Positions 55,523 through 63,396 of a DNA stretch of 64,000 nt are shown one piece after another. A program made the position numbers and the translations under genes. Location of the stretch: positions 124,001 through 188,000 of the forward strand of contig JAOXRS010000120.1 in the NCBI GenBank assembly GCA_025800385.1, given 5' to 3'. Origin of the DNA: Candidatus Albibeggiatoa sp. nov. NOAA (GTDB taxonomy: Bacteria > Pseudomonadota > Gammaproteobacteria > Beggiatoales > Beggiatoaceae). Positions within the stretch are counted from its first letter, which is position 1. Every line of letters starts with the position of its first letter. A model generated the notes under the pieces. It was not told the DNA's origin. It searched no databases and saw only the letters and a program-made list of their open reading frames with translations.

Positions 55523-56803
55523 TTAGGTATACATTTCCATCAAGCTACGGGTCATGTCTTTACCGACCAAGTCACCGTGCAAGATACCTTTTTCTGTCAT
55601 TTTTAATTCTGTATCAGTCACTTCAATGTAACCTTCTTTAGTCAAGCGGTCTACACTGTCTTTGCAGAATGCAGGTAAGTTAACACCATGACGCTCATAG
55701 AAAGATTCTAAGTCGATAGTAACCAACTTCATACCTAATACGATGTCACGGATGATTTTATCCATGCTGTTCATTCTGTGGCCACGATGAATTGGTAAAT
55801 CACCACCTTCAATCATTTCAATGTAACGACCGACTTCATTGGTGTTTTGAATTAAGTAGTCACCCATACGACCGAATGCAGATGCACCGATTGCATAGAA
55901 ATCTTCACCACGCCAAATACTTGGAGAATGAACGTGACGATATTTATCATCTTTAGTGAATGTGAAGAAACTCCAAGGCACATAGTTAGCTTTTGCGAAT
56001 TCGTCCATCGCGTGCTGCATGTAATCTAACTCTTCATCATCGTTAGGTAATGTGATTTTGTTGCTACGTAATTCTTTGTAGTACTCAGTGTTAGTATATA
56101 ACTCTGTTTTATAAACAGTAATACTTTCAACGCCTGTTTCGATTGCTTTTGCAACGCTATAAGCCCATGTTTCTGGGGTATCACCTGCTAAGCCACTCAT
56201 TAAGTCGATGTTAACTGATGCACCAGTTTTACGTGACATTTCGATTGCGCGTAATGCACGGGCTTGCGTGTCTTGGCGATGAGAAAGCTTAATGATTTCA
56301 TCATGTAAAGACTGCACACCCATACTGATACGGGTCACATTTAACTCGCCTAAGATTTGTGCTTTTTTGTCAGTAATCGTGACTGGCTCACCTTCAACAG
56401 TGATTTCAGTTTCATCTGTGACATTAACGCATCTATCTAATGTTGAACGGATTTTTAGTAAGTTATCACCCGTTAACAACGTTGGCGTACCACCACCAAA
56501 ATATACAGAGCTTAAAGGACGTTGGGCTAAATCAAAACGCTCTGCTGCCATTTCGATTTCTTTACACAACGCATCTACATATGCATCAATTTCTGACTTG
56601 CGGCTACCTTGTACTGTACGGTAGTAGCAATATGAGCATTTTTGCGCACAAAACGGGGTGTGAATATAAATATTTAACGGCTCACGAATACCCGCTAAGC
56701 CTGCTTCTTCCAAGCGTTTCCAGTGCATGAAGTTGGGGTAGTTTGTAATAAACCCGCGACGTTCAGGCACCCAGTACTGTCTTTCTTTATCTGAGTTAAT
56801 CAT
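55523..56803 (-). CDS. HemN-like radical SAM enzyme
   Basis: A 426-residue radical SAM protein. The cluster motif is C52-x3-C56-x2-C59 (CAQKCSYC), followed by YFGGGTPTLL (SAM binding) and ISMGVQSLHDEI. A HemN-type C-terminal domain is present (about 300-420). The fourth Cys of true HemN (CxC after the motif) is replaced by Tyr, so anaerobic coproporphyrinogen oxidation is unlikely. HemN-like relatives include class C methyltransferases and cyclopropanases in natural-product pathways. AGGA lies eight bases before the ATG. Third gene in the ligase-ACP-radical-SAM set. Confidence 0.85.
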   Translation of the reverse strand: MINSDKERQYWVPERRGFITNYPNFMHWKRLEEAGLAGIREPLNIYIHTPFCAQKCSYCYYRTVQGSRKSEIDAYVDALCKEIEMAAERFDLAQRPLSSVYFGGGTPTLLTGDNLLKIRSTLDRCVNVTDETEITVEGEPVTITDKKAQILGELNVTRISMGVQSLHDEIIKLSHRQDTQARALRAIEMSRKTGASVNIDLMSGLAGDTPETWAYSVAKAIETGVESITVYKTELYTNTEYYKELRSNKITLPNDDEELDYMQHAMDEFAKANYVPWSFFTFTKDDKYRHVHSPSIWRGEDFYAIGASAFGRMGDYLIQNTNEVGRYIEMIEGGDLPIHRGHRMNSMDKIIRDIVLGMKLVTIDLESFYERHGVNLPAFCKDSVDRLTKEGYIEVTDTELKMTEKGILHGDLVGKDMTRSLMEMYT

Positions 56804-56860
56804 GGAGCATTCCTAAAGTTGCTTATTTAAAAATGTTGTTGTCATTTTCCAACGCACAGA

Positions 56861-57112
56861 TTAGGCGAGTTTTTTACCAACCATGTCTGCAACCATATTC
56901 ACATTCTGGAATAATTCCATGTCTAGCTCGTCTTCTGCGAACTTGAAACCAAAATGATTTTCAATTTGAGTAATAAATTCCATCACTGCGATAGAATCCA
57001 TACCTAAACCTTCTTCAAATAAAGTGACTTCTGGATCAACTTCTTCATAAGTCAAATTCACATCTAATTTTTCAGCAATAATTTTTTTTAATTGCTCAAC
57101 AACATCACTCAT
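56861..57112 (-). CDS. Acyl carrier protein
   Basis: An 83-residue carrier protein. The phosphopantetheine site is Ser40 in GLGMDSIAVMEF. The fold is acidic, four-helical, with VVEQLKKIIAEKL at the start and FAEDELDMELFQNV near the end. ATG 57112 is preceded by AGGAG and is preferred over GTG 57130. It lies between the ligase (74 bases upstream start to stop) and the radical SAM gene (57 bases downstream). A dedicated carrier for the ligase, as in dltA/dltC or small non-modular pathways, is the natural reading. Confidence 0.93.
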   Translation of the reverse strand: MSDVVEQLKKIIAEKLDVNLTYEEVDPEVTLFEEGLGMDSIAVMEFITQIENHFGFKFAEDELDMELFQNVNMVADMVGKKLA

Positions 57113-57204
57113 TGCAATGCTCTCCTGCACATTTTAGGAATGAAAATAATTTTCGGGTTTATGGTGTTTCAATTGCCAATACTTTACAAAAAAGTACCTG
57201 TAGA

Positions 57205-58653
57205 TTAAAACTGGCCTTTTGTTAGTTTTTGTCGATCCACTTTGCCACTCGGTAACATAGGTAATGTTTTTAGCACATGTACCTCGTCTGGAATCGCATA
57301 TTGTGGCAATACATCAAAACAGGTTTCACGAATTTGTGTGCCTTCTACATCACTGACGCAAAATGCAGCAATCCGTTGTCCACGCATATCATCGCCTGAT
57401 ACGGGTAAGACAATGGCTTGTTCAACAGTAGTCATTTTCTCTAAAGCCGCTTCAACATCTGATAGTAAAACTAAATAACCGTTACGATTAACACGGTTGT
57501 CCGCACGTCCGATGACTTCAATATCACCATTTTCATGAATTTTGACTAAATCACCTGAACGATAATATTCTGGCGCGGTTGCGATTTCTTCACCGTGTTC
57601 GTTAATGTAACGCTCAAATCCATAAGGGTGTTTACAATACAATTCGCCAATTCGTTCGCCACTGTCATCTTGTGGAGTATTTTCTTCATCAATTTTGATT
57701 TCAACCCCAGCCATTGGTTTACCCATGGTAATCACGCGATCTTCCAGTGTATCGCTCGGCTCTGAAGCAGCTGTTGCACCCATTTCAGTACTGCCGTATT
57801 GATTGACTAAACCTGAGAACTTCGCGTCAAATTCACGGAATAATTCAGGCTTAATTCTATCGCCAGAAGTCACGACTAAACGATAATTGCGCTCAGAACG
57901 TAAGCCTTTCACCATCATTTCGCATAAAGTCGGGGTGACGAAAATCACTGTCGGGTTAAAGCTACGCTCAGCTTGCATAAATTTGAGAATATTAGACTGA
58001 GCTTGTAAGCGGATATTTGCCCCCGTCAAAATCGCGGGTAAAAACACTGCACCTAAACCATATAAATGGAAAATCGGAACAGGAATAAAAACATTATCTT
58101 GAGCAGTGAATTTATGTCTTTCAATGCAATTTTGTACATTTCCGACAAAGTTCTGGTGATTATGCACAACAATTTTTGCGGCACCCATACTACCTGAAGT
58201 CCGCAGATATAATTTTTGGTCGGCAAAACCTTGGCTAGCTAAAGCCGCATTGAAATTTTCATTGGATTCAAAACTGCTGATTTGCTCAAGTAACTCACTA
58301 GAAAACGGCACTGTGTTATCTGAAGCAGGCTCGATAATTAAGCGATAACGACAGAAATCTGGAATCGGTGGACGTACTGCTAATTCTTTACCCTGTTTTT
58401 GCATTGGGGGATAAAGTACGAAGCTATAGCCTTGTTTTAAAAGATATAACAAGATCAATGCAGCAGGAACGGAGTTCACACCTTCGATAGCAATACAATC
58501 TTCAGGTTGAACTTGATGTTCAGCTAAAAAGTCTGCAATAACACCAAATAAAGCAGGGATTTCCTGATAAGTACAGGTCATCGCACCATCACTCAAGGTG
58601 TTTTGTTGCCAGTCTGCGTTGTGGATGGCTTGGTCTATATGGGTTGCAAACAT
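57205..58653 (-). CDS. AMP-dependent acyl/amino-acid ligase (ANL superfamily)
   Basis: A 482-residue adenylate-forming enzyme. Core motifs are present: LRTSGSMGAAKIVVHNH (A3, unusual Ala in place of Pro), IFHLYGLG, YGSTEMG (A5), YRSGDLVKI (A7), GRADNRVNRNGYLV (A8) and LPSGKVDRQKL with the catalytic Lys (A10). It is shorter than typical acyl-CoA synthetases. It probably activates an acid and loads it on the neighbouring ACP. The carboxylate substrate cannot be read from the sequence. It is the first gene of the set, with a palindromic element about 150 bases upstream. Confidence 0.88.
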   Translation of the reverse strand: MFATHIDQAIHNADWQQNTLSDGAMTCTYQEIPALFGVIADFLAEHQVQPEDCIAIEGVNSVPAALILLYLLKQGYSFVLYPPMQKQGKELAVRPPIPDFCRYRLIIEPASDNTVPFSSELLEQISSFESNENFNAALASQGFADQKLYLRTSGSMGAAKIVVHNHQNFVGNVQNCIERHKFTAQDNVFIPVPIFHLYGLGAVFLPAILTGANIRLQAQSNILKFMQAERSFNPTVIFVTPTLCEMMVKGLRSERNYRLVVTSGDRIKPELFREFDAKFSGLVNQYGSTEMGATAASEPSDTLEDRVITMGKPMAGVEIKIDEENTPQDDSGERIGELYCKHPYGFERYINEHGEEIATAPEYYRSGDLVKIHENGDIEVIGRADNRVNRNGYLVLLSDVEAALEKMTTVEQAIVLPVSGDDMRGQRIAAFCVSDVEGTQIRETCFDVLPQYAIPDEVHVLKTLPMLPSGKVDRQKLTKGQF

Positions 58654-58801
58654 TGCGTGTATCCTTGCACCAGCTTTAGATAAATTCCAGAAGCTTAACT
58701 AATGTATTACATTATTTTACATAACCGAGATAATTTCACAAGGATTTTCTTTAAATGATTTATACTGTGTTGATTTTTATATATTAATCTATAAAAAAAC
58801 C

Positions 58802-58825
58802 TTAGTATTTACTGTAATATACTAA
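58802..58825. promoter_or_regulatory. Operator-like inverted repeat upstream of the ligase operon
   Basis: TTAGTAT (58802-58808) is mirrored by ATACTAA (58819-58825) with a 10-base spacer that itself contains TTACTGTAA. It lies about 150 bases before the ligase ATG and has the symmetry of a repressor site. No regulator is assigned. Confidence 0.35.
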
Positions 58826-59017
58826 AACTAAGAATTTTGTGCGTTTTACTACAGTTGAGAGGGTTGCAAAAAATTATATATACCGTATTTGGCTTTTTCT
58901 ATATCATTTTGCTGGGTTCTTGAGATGTGATTGAGTGCAATGAAAGTGGTTTGTAGAACCGCTATTTGATGCAAATCAGAGGGATTTTAATAGGCTATGT
59001 AGTAAAAATAGGGAAAT

Positions 59018-59046
59018 CTATACATGCCATCATGCTACATGTATAG
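59018..59046. repeat. 9-bp inverted repeat downstream of lpxH
   Basis: CTATACATG (59018-59026) is perfectly inverted as CATGTATAG (59038-59046), with an 11-base loop, 31 bases past the lpxH stop. On the minus strand it is followed by a T-rich stretch, so it may be a weak terminator. Confidence 0.45.
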
Positions 59047-59077
59047 AAAGTCGAATGTTAAACATTATGGCTATGAT

Positions 59078-59794
59078 TTAAATGGCTTCTAATGACCATA
59101 CTTGGTTTGGTCGACAGCTTAAAATGTAAGTGCCCGCTTCCATTTTCCAATCACCGACTACATAGCGTTTTGTATTAGCGTCTAATTCATGAATGCTAGG
59201 ACGGTGGGTATGCCCATGAATTAAATGAGAAACTTGGTGTTGTTGCATCACTTCCAACACGACATCGGGTGTGACATCCATGATTTCTGTTTGTTTTTGT
59301 TGAGTTTCAGTTTGGCTTTGTTCGCGTGCTTGTTGGGCTAAAGCTTTGCGCTGTTCCAATGGATATGATAAAAATTGTTGCTGCCATGCAGGATCACGGA
59401 CTTGTTGACGAAATTGTTGGTAACTAACATCTAAAGTACATAAAGTGTCACCATGCATAATTAAAGTCGATGTGCCATAAATATCAATTTTCTCAGCATC
59501 TTCAGCAATTAACGTACAGCCTGATAATTGTTCAAATTGCTGCCCAAGCAAAAAATCACGATTACCATGCATGATAAAAATACGAGTGGATTGGCTTAAT
59601 TCATTCAATGCATTGACCACGGGTTGATAAGCAGCAATGGTTTCATCGCCTAACCAGACCTCAAATAAATCCCCAAGAATATACAAGGCATCTGCCTGCT
59701 TTGCTCTAGTGCTAAAGAAAGCCAGACTTTTTTCCATTAATTCAGGAGTTTTAGGACTTAAATGCAAATCTGCAATGAATAACGTTTCGGTCAT
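59078..59794 (-). CDS. lpxH: UDP-2,3-diacylglucosamine diphosphatase
   Basis: A 238-residue calcineurin-type phosphoesterase of lipid A synthesis, hydrolysing UDP-2,3-diacyl-GlcN to lipid X. It has the metal-ligand blocks ADLHLSP, LGDLFEVWLGD, MHGNRDFLLG, MHGDTLC and IHGHTHRP, in order. Start at ATG 59794 (family-like MTETLFIADLHL) is preferred over ATG 59806; GGA lies upstream. The gene follows rnfG by 37 bases; rnfE would be expected there. Confidence 0.94.
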   Translation of the reverse strand: MTETLFIADLHLSPKTPELMEKSLAFFSTRAKQADALYILGDLFEVWLGDETIAAYQPVVNALNELSQSTRIFIMHGNRDFLLGQQFEQLSGCTLIAEDAEKIDIYGTSTLIMHGDTLCTLDVSYQQFRQQVRDPAWQQQFLSYPLEQRKALAQQAREQSQTETQQKQTEIMDVTPDVVLEVMQQHQVSHLIHGHTHRPSIHELDANTKRYVVGDWKMEAGTYILSCRPNQVWSLEAI

Positions 59795-59831
59795 GCGTAA
59801 TTCCATTTTTCAATATCGTCTAGCATATTGA

Positions 59832-60467
59832 TTACTGTGTCATGCTAGCGGTTTCGGTTTCAAAAATTTCAGTTTTATGTTTTTCATAAAATAATAACGC
59901 ATTATGCACTGCTTTCACTACAGCACGGGGTGTAATGGTTGCGCCTGTGAACTGGTCGAAAATACCGCCATCTCGTTTCACATTCCAACTTTTACGGGTT
60001 AAATTGTTTAGAGATAAACCATTAAAACTTAAAATCCAATTTGAGCGACGTGCATCAATCATATCACCTAATCCGGGGGTTTCTTGATGCGACACCACCC
60101 GAACGCCAATCAATGTGCCATTATAATCAACGCCGACTAATAAATGAATTTTGCCATTATAACCATCAGGTGCAATAGGACTTAACACAGTGGCTATGGG
60201 GCGATCTTGCAAACGCGCTCGATAAGCAACAATAGGATCATCAGTACCTAATAGCTTTCTATCTTGAAAATAGGCAATATCATTGACTAAATCATTGTCA
60301 TACATGTCTTCATTGATAAGGACACTTAAACTACGTATCAATGCAGCCCGTTGGTTACTGATAATTTGCTCATGTGTGACTTGGTAGCTAAGTGCAACTA
60401 AGCCCGAACCTAAAATGGCAGCAACAACCAATGCAATCGCGGTTTTTTTAATCATTTGTAATAACAT
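59832..60467 (-). CDS. rnfG: Electron transport complex subunit RnfG/RsxG
   Basis: A 211-residue subunit with one N-terminal membrane helix (about 8-28) and an FMN domain. The flavin-attachment motif is present: FTGATITPRAVV with Thr177 as the likely covalent FMN site. YNGKIHLLVGVDYNGTLIGVRVVSHQETPGLGD is family-typical. It starts three bases after rnfD, so they are co-translated. The Rnf complex couples NADH:ferredoxin electron transfer to ion translocation; here only D and G are in the window. Confidence 0.94.
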   Translation of the reverse strand: MLLQMIKKTAIALVVAAILGSGLVALSYQVTHEQIISNQRAALIRSLSVLINEDMYDNDLVNDIAYFQDRKLLGTDDPIVAYRARLQDRPIATVLSPIAPDGYNGKIHLLVGVDYNGTLIGVRVVSHQETPGLGDMIDARRSNWILSFNGLSLNNLTRKSWNVKRDGGIFDQFTGATITPRAVVKAVHNALLFYEKHKTEIFETETASMTQ

Positions 60468-60470
60468 TGT

Positions 60471-61502
60471 TTAGCTCCGCGCTCCAAATACTTTTGGTTT
60501 CGTCACATAATCAATGGTCGGTACGGCTAAATTCATCAATAACACAGCGAATGCAACGCCGTCAGGATAACCACCCCATGTGCGAATAATATAAACCAAA
60601 CCACCAATACCTAGACCAAATATCCAACGACCTTTTACTGATGTTGCCGCCGTCACAGGATCAGTTGCGATAAAAAATGCCCCTAAAATCGCTGCACCAC
60701 TAAATATATGGAACAATGGCGGTGCATATATATCGTTATCAACTAAATTGAATACTAATGACATCACAAATAAGCCTGTTAACACCGCCGTCGGAATACG
60801 CCAATCAATCACTTTGATATAAATAAGCCATAAACCACCCAGCAAGTACGCCGCCGCAATCCATTCCCACGCTTTACCCGCAAATGTGCCATATAAAGTG
60901 CTTTGCATGATTTCGTGCATTGCGATGAATTGACCCAAACTGGTTTTTACATCGTCTAGTGGTGTTGCACTGGTAATTGCATCAAGAGGGAGTGCTGTAG
61001 GTTGACTTGCAAAAATAATATTGAAACTATCCCAAAAGCTTAAACCACCTTGTTGGGTGATTGCAGCGTAAGAAGGCCATTGCGTCATCTCTGCAGGAAA
61101 AGAGACCAAGAGCACCACATAACTCACCATTGCTGGATTAAATGGGTTGTTACCAAGCCCACCATATAAATGCTTAGCGAATACCATCCCAAACCCAATA
61201 CCTAGCACGGTCATCCACCATGGCAGAAAAGGGGTTGTCGCCAATGCAAACAAACAACCTGTAAGCACAGCACTACCATCCATAATAAAAGGCTGAATCG
61301 GGCGTTTGCGTAGCCATAACATCACAGCTTCAAAGCCTAATGCTGTTATACAAGCCAATAAAATATTAATAGCAATGCCCCAACCAAAAAACCAAATATA
61401 GGTAGCAATACCGGGGAGTAAAGCTAATAACACTTGATACATGACTTGGTTGACACGTTTACCTGAGTGAATATGCGGTGAATATGTGACCTTAAACTGC
61501 AT
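60471..61502 (-). CDS. rnfD: Electron transport complex subunit RnfD/RsxD
   Basis: A 343-residue integral membrane subunit with about ten hydrophobic helices, homologous to NqrB. The N-terminal SPHIHSGKRVNQVM start and FMDGSAVLTGCLFALATTPFLPWW block are typical. The covalent-FMN site is in ITSATPLDD (Thr180). It is the first of a D-G pair. rnfA, rnfB and rnfC, usually just upstream, are replaced here by a 467-bp gap and an antiporter gene. Confidence 0.94.
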   Translation of the reverse strand: MQFKVTYSPHIHSGKRVNQVMYQVLLALLPGIATYIWFFGWGIAINILLACITALGFEAVMLWLRKRPIQPFIMDGSAVLTGCLFALATTPFLPWWMTVLGIGFGMVFAKHLYGGLGNNPFNPAMVSYVVLLVSFPAEMTQWPSYAAITQQGGLSFWDSFNIIFASQPTALPLDAITSATPLDDVKTSLGQFIAMHEIMQSTLYGTFAGKAWEWIAAAYLLGGLWLIYIKVIDWRIPTAVLTGLFVMSLVFNLVDNDIYAPPLFHIFSGAAILGAFFIATDPVTAATSVKGRWIFGLGIGGLVYIIRTWGGYPDGVAFAVLLMNLAVPTIDYVTKPKVFGARS

Positions 61503-61969
61503 GGTGTTTGAACTCTTGATATAAAACAGCGATTGATAGCGGCAGGTTTGGGTTAAAAATTTAATCTAAGTTAAGAATGATTGCTAATATGTTTAAATCA
61601 AGCACAAAAGTCAACCTATGATTTTTAATTTATAAATTTATTTTATAGATAATTATATTTTTTTATGGAAATTAAATGGGAAGATACACTCGATCTGTTA
61701 AATCATATATTCAAGCTATTTTAAACGAAAGCATTTTGAGATAACTTGATTAACAACAAATTGTGTTAGACACATACGACTTGCAAAAGTGGTGATTTTA
61801 TAATGTAATCGATTGATTTAAAAGTATTGATTAATTTAAAGCCTATCGATTTTTTAGAAAATAGGCATCTTTGCTTAAGGATTAATCTGGTCTTAACAAA
61901 TGTGGAAACCTCCTGTAAAGAAAGTTGCCACATATTGTAAATCACCTTATCAGTGAGCGATTGGGTGAA
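61503..61969. other. 467-bp AT-rich intergenic region
   Basis: Separates rnfD from the antiporter gene, both on the minus strand. No RNA gene was found. A mismatched hairpin (about 61900-61933) lies past the antiporter stop. A 19-codon frame at 61665-61724 has no ribosome site and is not called. The rnfD promoter presumably lies here. Confidence 0.4.
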
Positions 61970-63343
61970 TTATGCTTGCTTTTTCAACAAGTGATTTAGA
62001 ATAATAGGTGTGAGTAATGTTGTTAAAATCACCATGATAATAATCACAGAGAACATTGCATCTGAGACAACACCAAGCTGTTTACCAATCATCGCGAAAA
62101 TCAAACCGACTTCGCCACGCGGTGCCATACCCCAACCAATAATCCACTTGTTCACACCTGAGCCAGCAGCCAAACCTGCGACAATTTTGCCTAAAAATGC
62201 AACAACGGTTACAGCCAATGCAATGGCTAAAATACTAGGGTCGGCTAAAGTGGCTAAGTTAACCTGCATCCCCGTCATGATGAAAAAGAGTGGTACTAAG
62301 AAGTAACCCAATGGCGCAATCAATTCTTCAATATGATGTTCACCATGTTTTTCCATAATGTGATGAATTTCTTGTTTAGCATTTTCATCTGAAGATTTGT
62401 CCATGATGTCTTTGACTTCTTGCGTCACTTCAGGATTATCAAACGCTTCAAAATGCAAAGGTTCAAGCACTAAGCCTGCTGCAAACGCGCCCACAATCGG
62501 TGCTAAGCCAACTAAATAAGCTAAATAAGCAAAAATTAAGCAGAAGCTAATTGCTAAGGTAAACTGCATACCGTAGCCAGCATGAATCCGAGGTAAATGT
62601 TCGCCTGCTATCTTAGCGATAAATTGGCCAATGACTAAAGAACCTACTAAGAAAATAAAGGCTTTAAATGTGATTAAACCAATAGAACTCAGTTCAACTG
62701 CACCTGTGGTTACAATCGCTGATACAACTGCCAGAATGATTAAGCCAATCACATCATCAATCACCGCTGCACCCAATACAATTTGAGCTTCAGGCGTTTG
62801 TAACTTGTTTAAATCTTTAAAAACACGACCTGTAATACCAACTGATGTGGCAGTTAACGTTGCACCTAAGAATAAGTAAGCATTGCTAGATAACCCCGGC
62901 ATTAACCAAGGGCCAATAACATAAGTACCTAAAATGAATGGCGCGGCAACACCAACAATAGCCACTAAAAAGGCCTTCATCCCGACTTTTTTCATTTCTT
63001 CAACTTTGGATTCTAAACCAATTTGAAACAATAGAATTACAACACCAAGCTCGGCTAAAAATTTAATTAATTCATCATGTTTAACGTGCTCTAAACCTTG
63101 GAAACCGAATAAAACCAAGTTGCCGAGTAATACCCCAACAATAAGTTCACCTAATACGGCAGGCTGCCCCCATTTTTCAACAAGGCTAGACATTTTGGCA
63201 ATAAGTAAGAATACAGCAATCCACAGGAAGTTTACTGCGTGCTCGCCGCCACCACCTGCAAAACCGAGAGTCGGCACAAGTAATAATGCAATAAATAGCC
63301 ATAGCGGTATATTATTGGCTTGAGTTCGCTTCAGAAATGACAT
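61970..63343 (-). CDS. CPA2 family monovalent cation:proton antiporter
   Basis: A 457-residue Kef/NapA-type antiporter with about 12-13 hydrophobic helices. GVVILLFQIGLESKVEEM and VLGAAVIDDVIGLIIL (the conserved DD ion site) are family hallmarks; APRGEVGLIFAMIG is the common late motif. No RCK/TrkA domain is fused. A His- and acid-rich loop (about 310-340; EIHHIMEKHGEHHIEEL) is inserted between helices and could sense pH or metal. Potassium versus sodium specificity cannot be told. The CHAT gene ends 53 bases upstream. Confidence 0.88.
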   Translation of the reverse strand: MSFLKRTQANNIPLWLFIALLLVPTLGFAGGGGEHAVNFLWIAVFLLIAKMSSLVEKWGQPAVLGELIVGVLLGNLVLFGFQGLEHVKHDELIKFLAELGVVILLFQIGLESKVEEMKKVGMKAFLVAIVGVAAPFILGTYVIGPWLMPGLSSNAYLFLGATLTATSVGITGRVFKDLNKLQTPEAQIVLGAAVIDDVIGLIILAVVSAIVTTGAVELSSIGLITFKAFIFLVGSLVIGQFIAKIAGEHLPRIHAGYGMQFTLAISFCLIFAYLAYLVGLAPIVGAFAAGLVLEPLHFEAFDNPEVTQEVKDIMDKSSDENAKQEIHHIMEKHGEHHIEELIAPLGYFLVPLFFIMTGMQVNLATLADPSILAIALAVTVVAFLGKIVAGLAAGSGVNKWIIGWGMAPRGEVGLIFAMIGKQLGVVSDAMFSVIIIMVILTTLLTPIILNHLLKKQA

Positions 63344-63396
63344 TCAATAATCCTTAAAACATGTACACTTAGTATGGGAATAACCCCAAACGACCA

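Larger units (their letters stand above)
58654..59077. other. 424-bp AT-rich intergenic region
   Basis: Between the ligase and lpxH genes. It contains an operator-like inverted repeat (58802-58825) and a second inverted repeat (59018-59046) near the lpxH end. Both genes are on the minus strand, so the ligase promoter must lie here. I see no RNA gene. Confidence 0.45.

Noticed and set aside
61665..61724. 19-codon frame with an IscX-like start (MEIKWEDT)
   Set aside because: No ribosome site, stops far short of IscX length, and no continuation in other frames.
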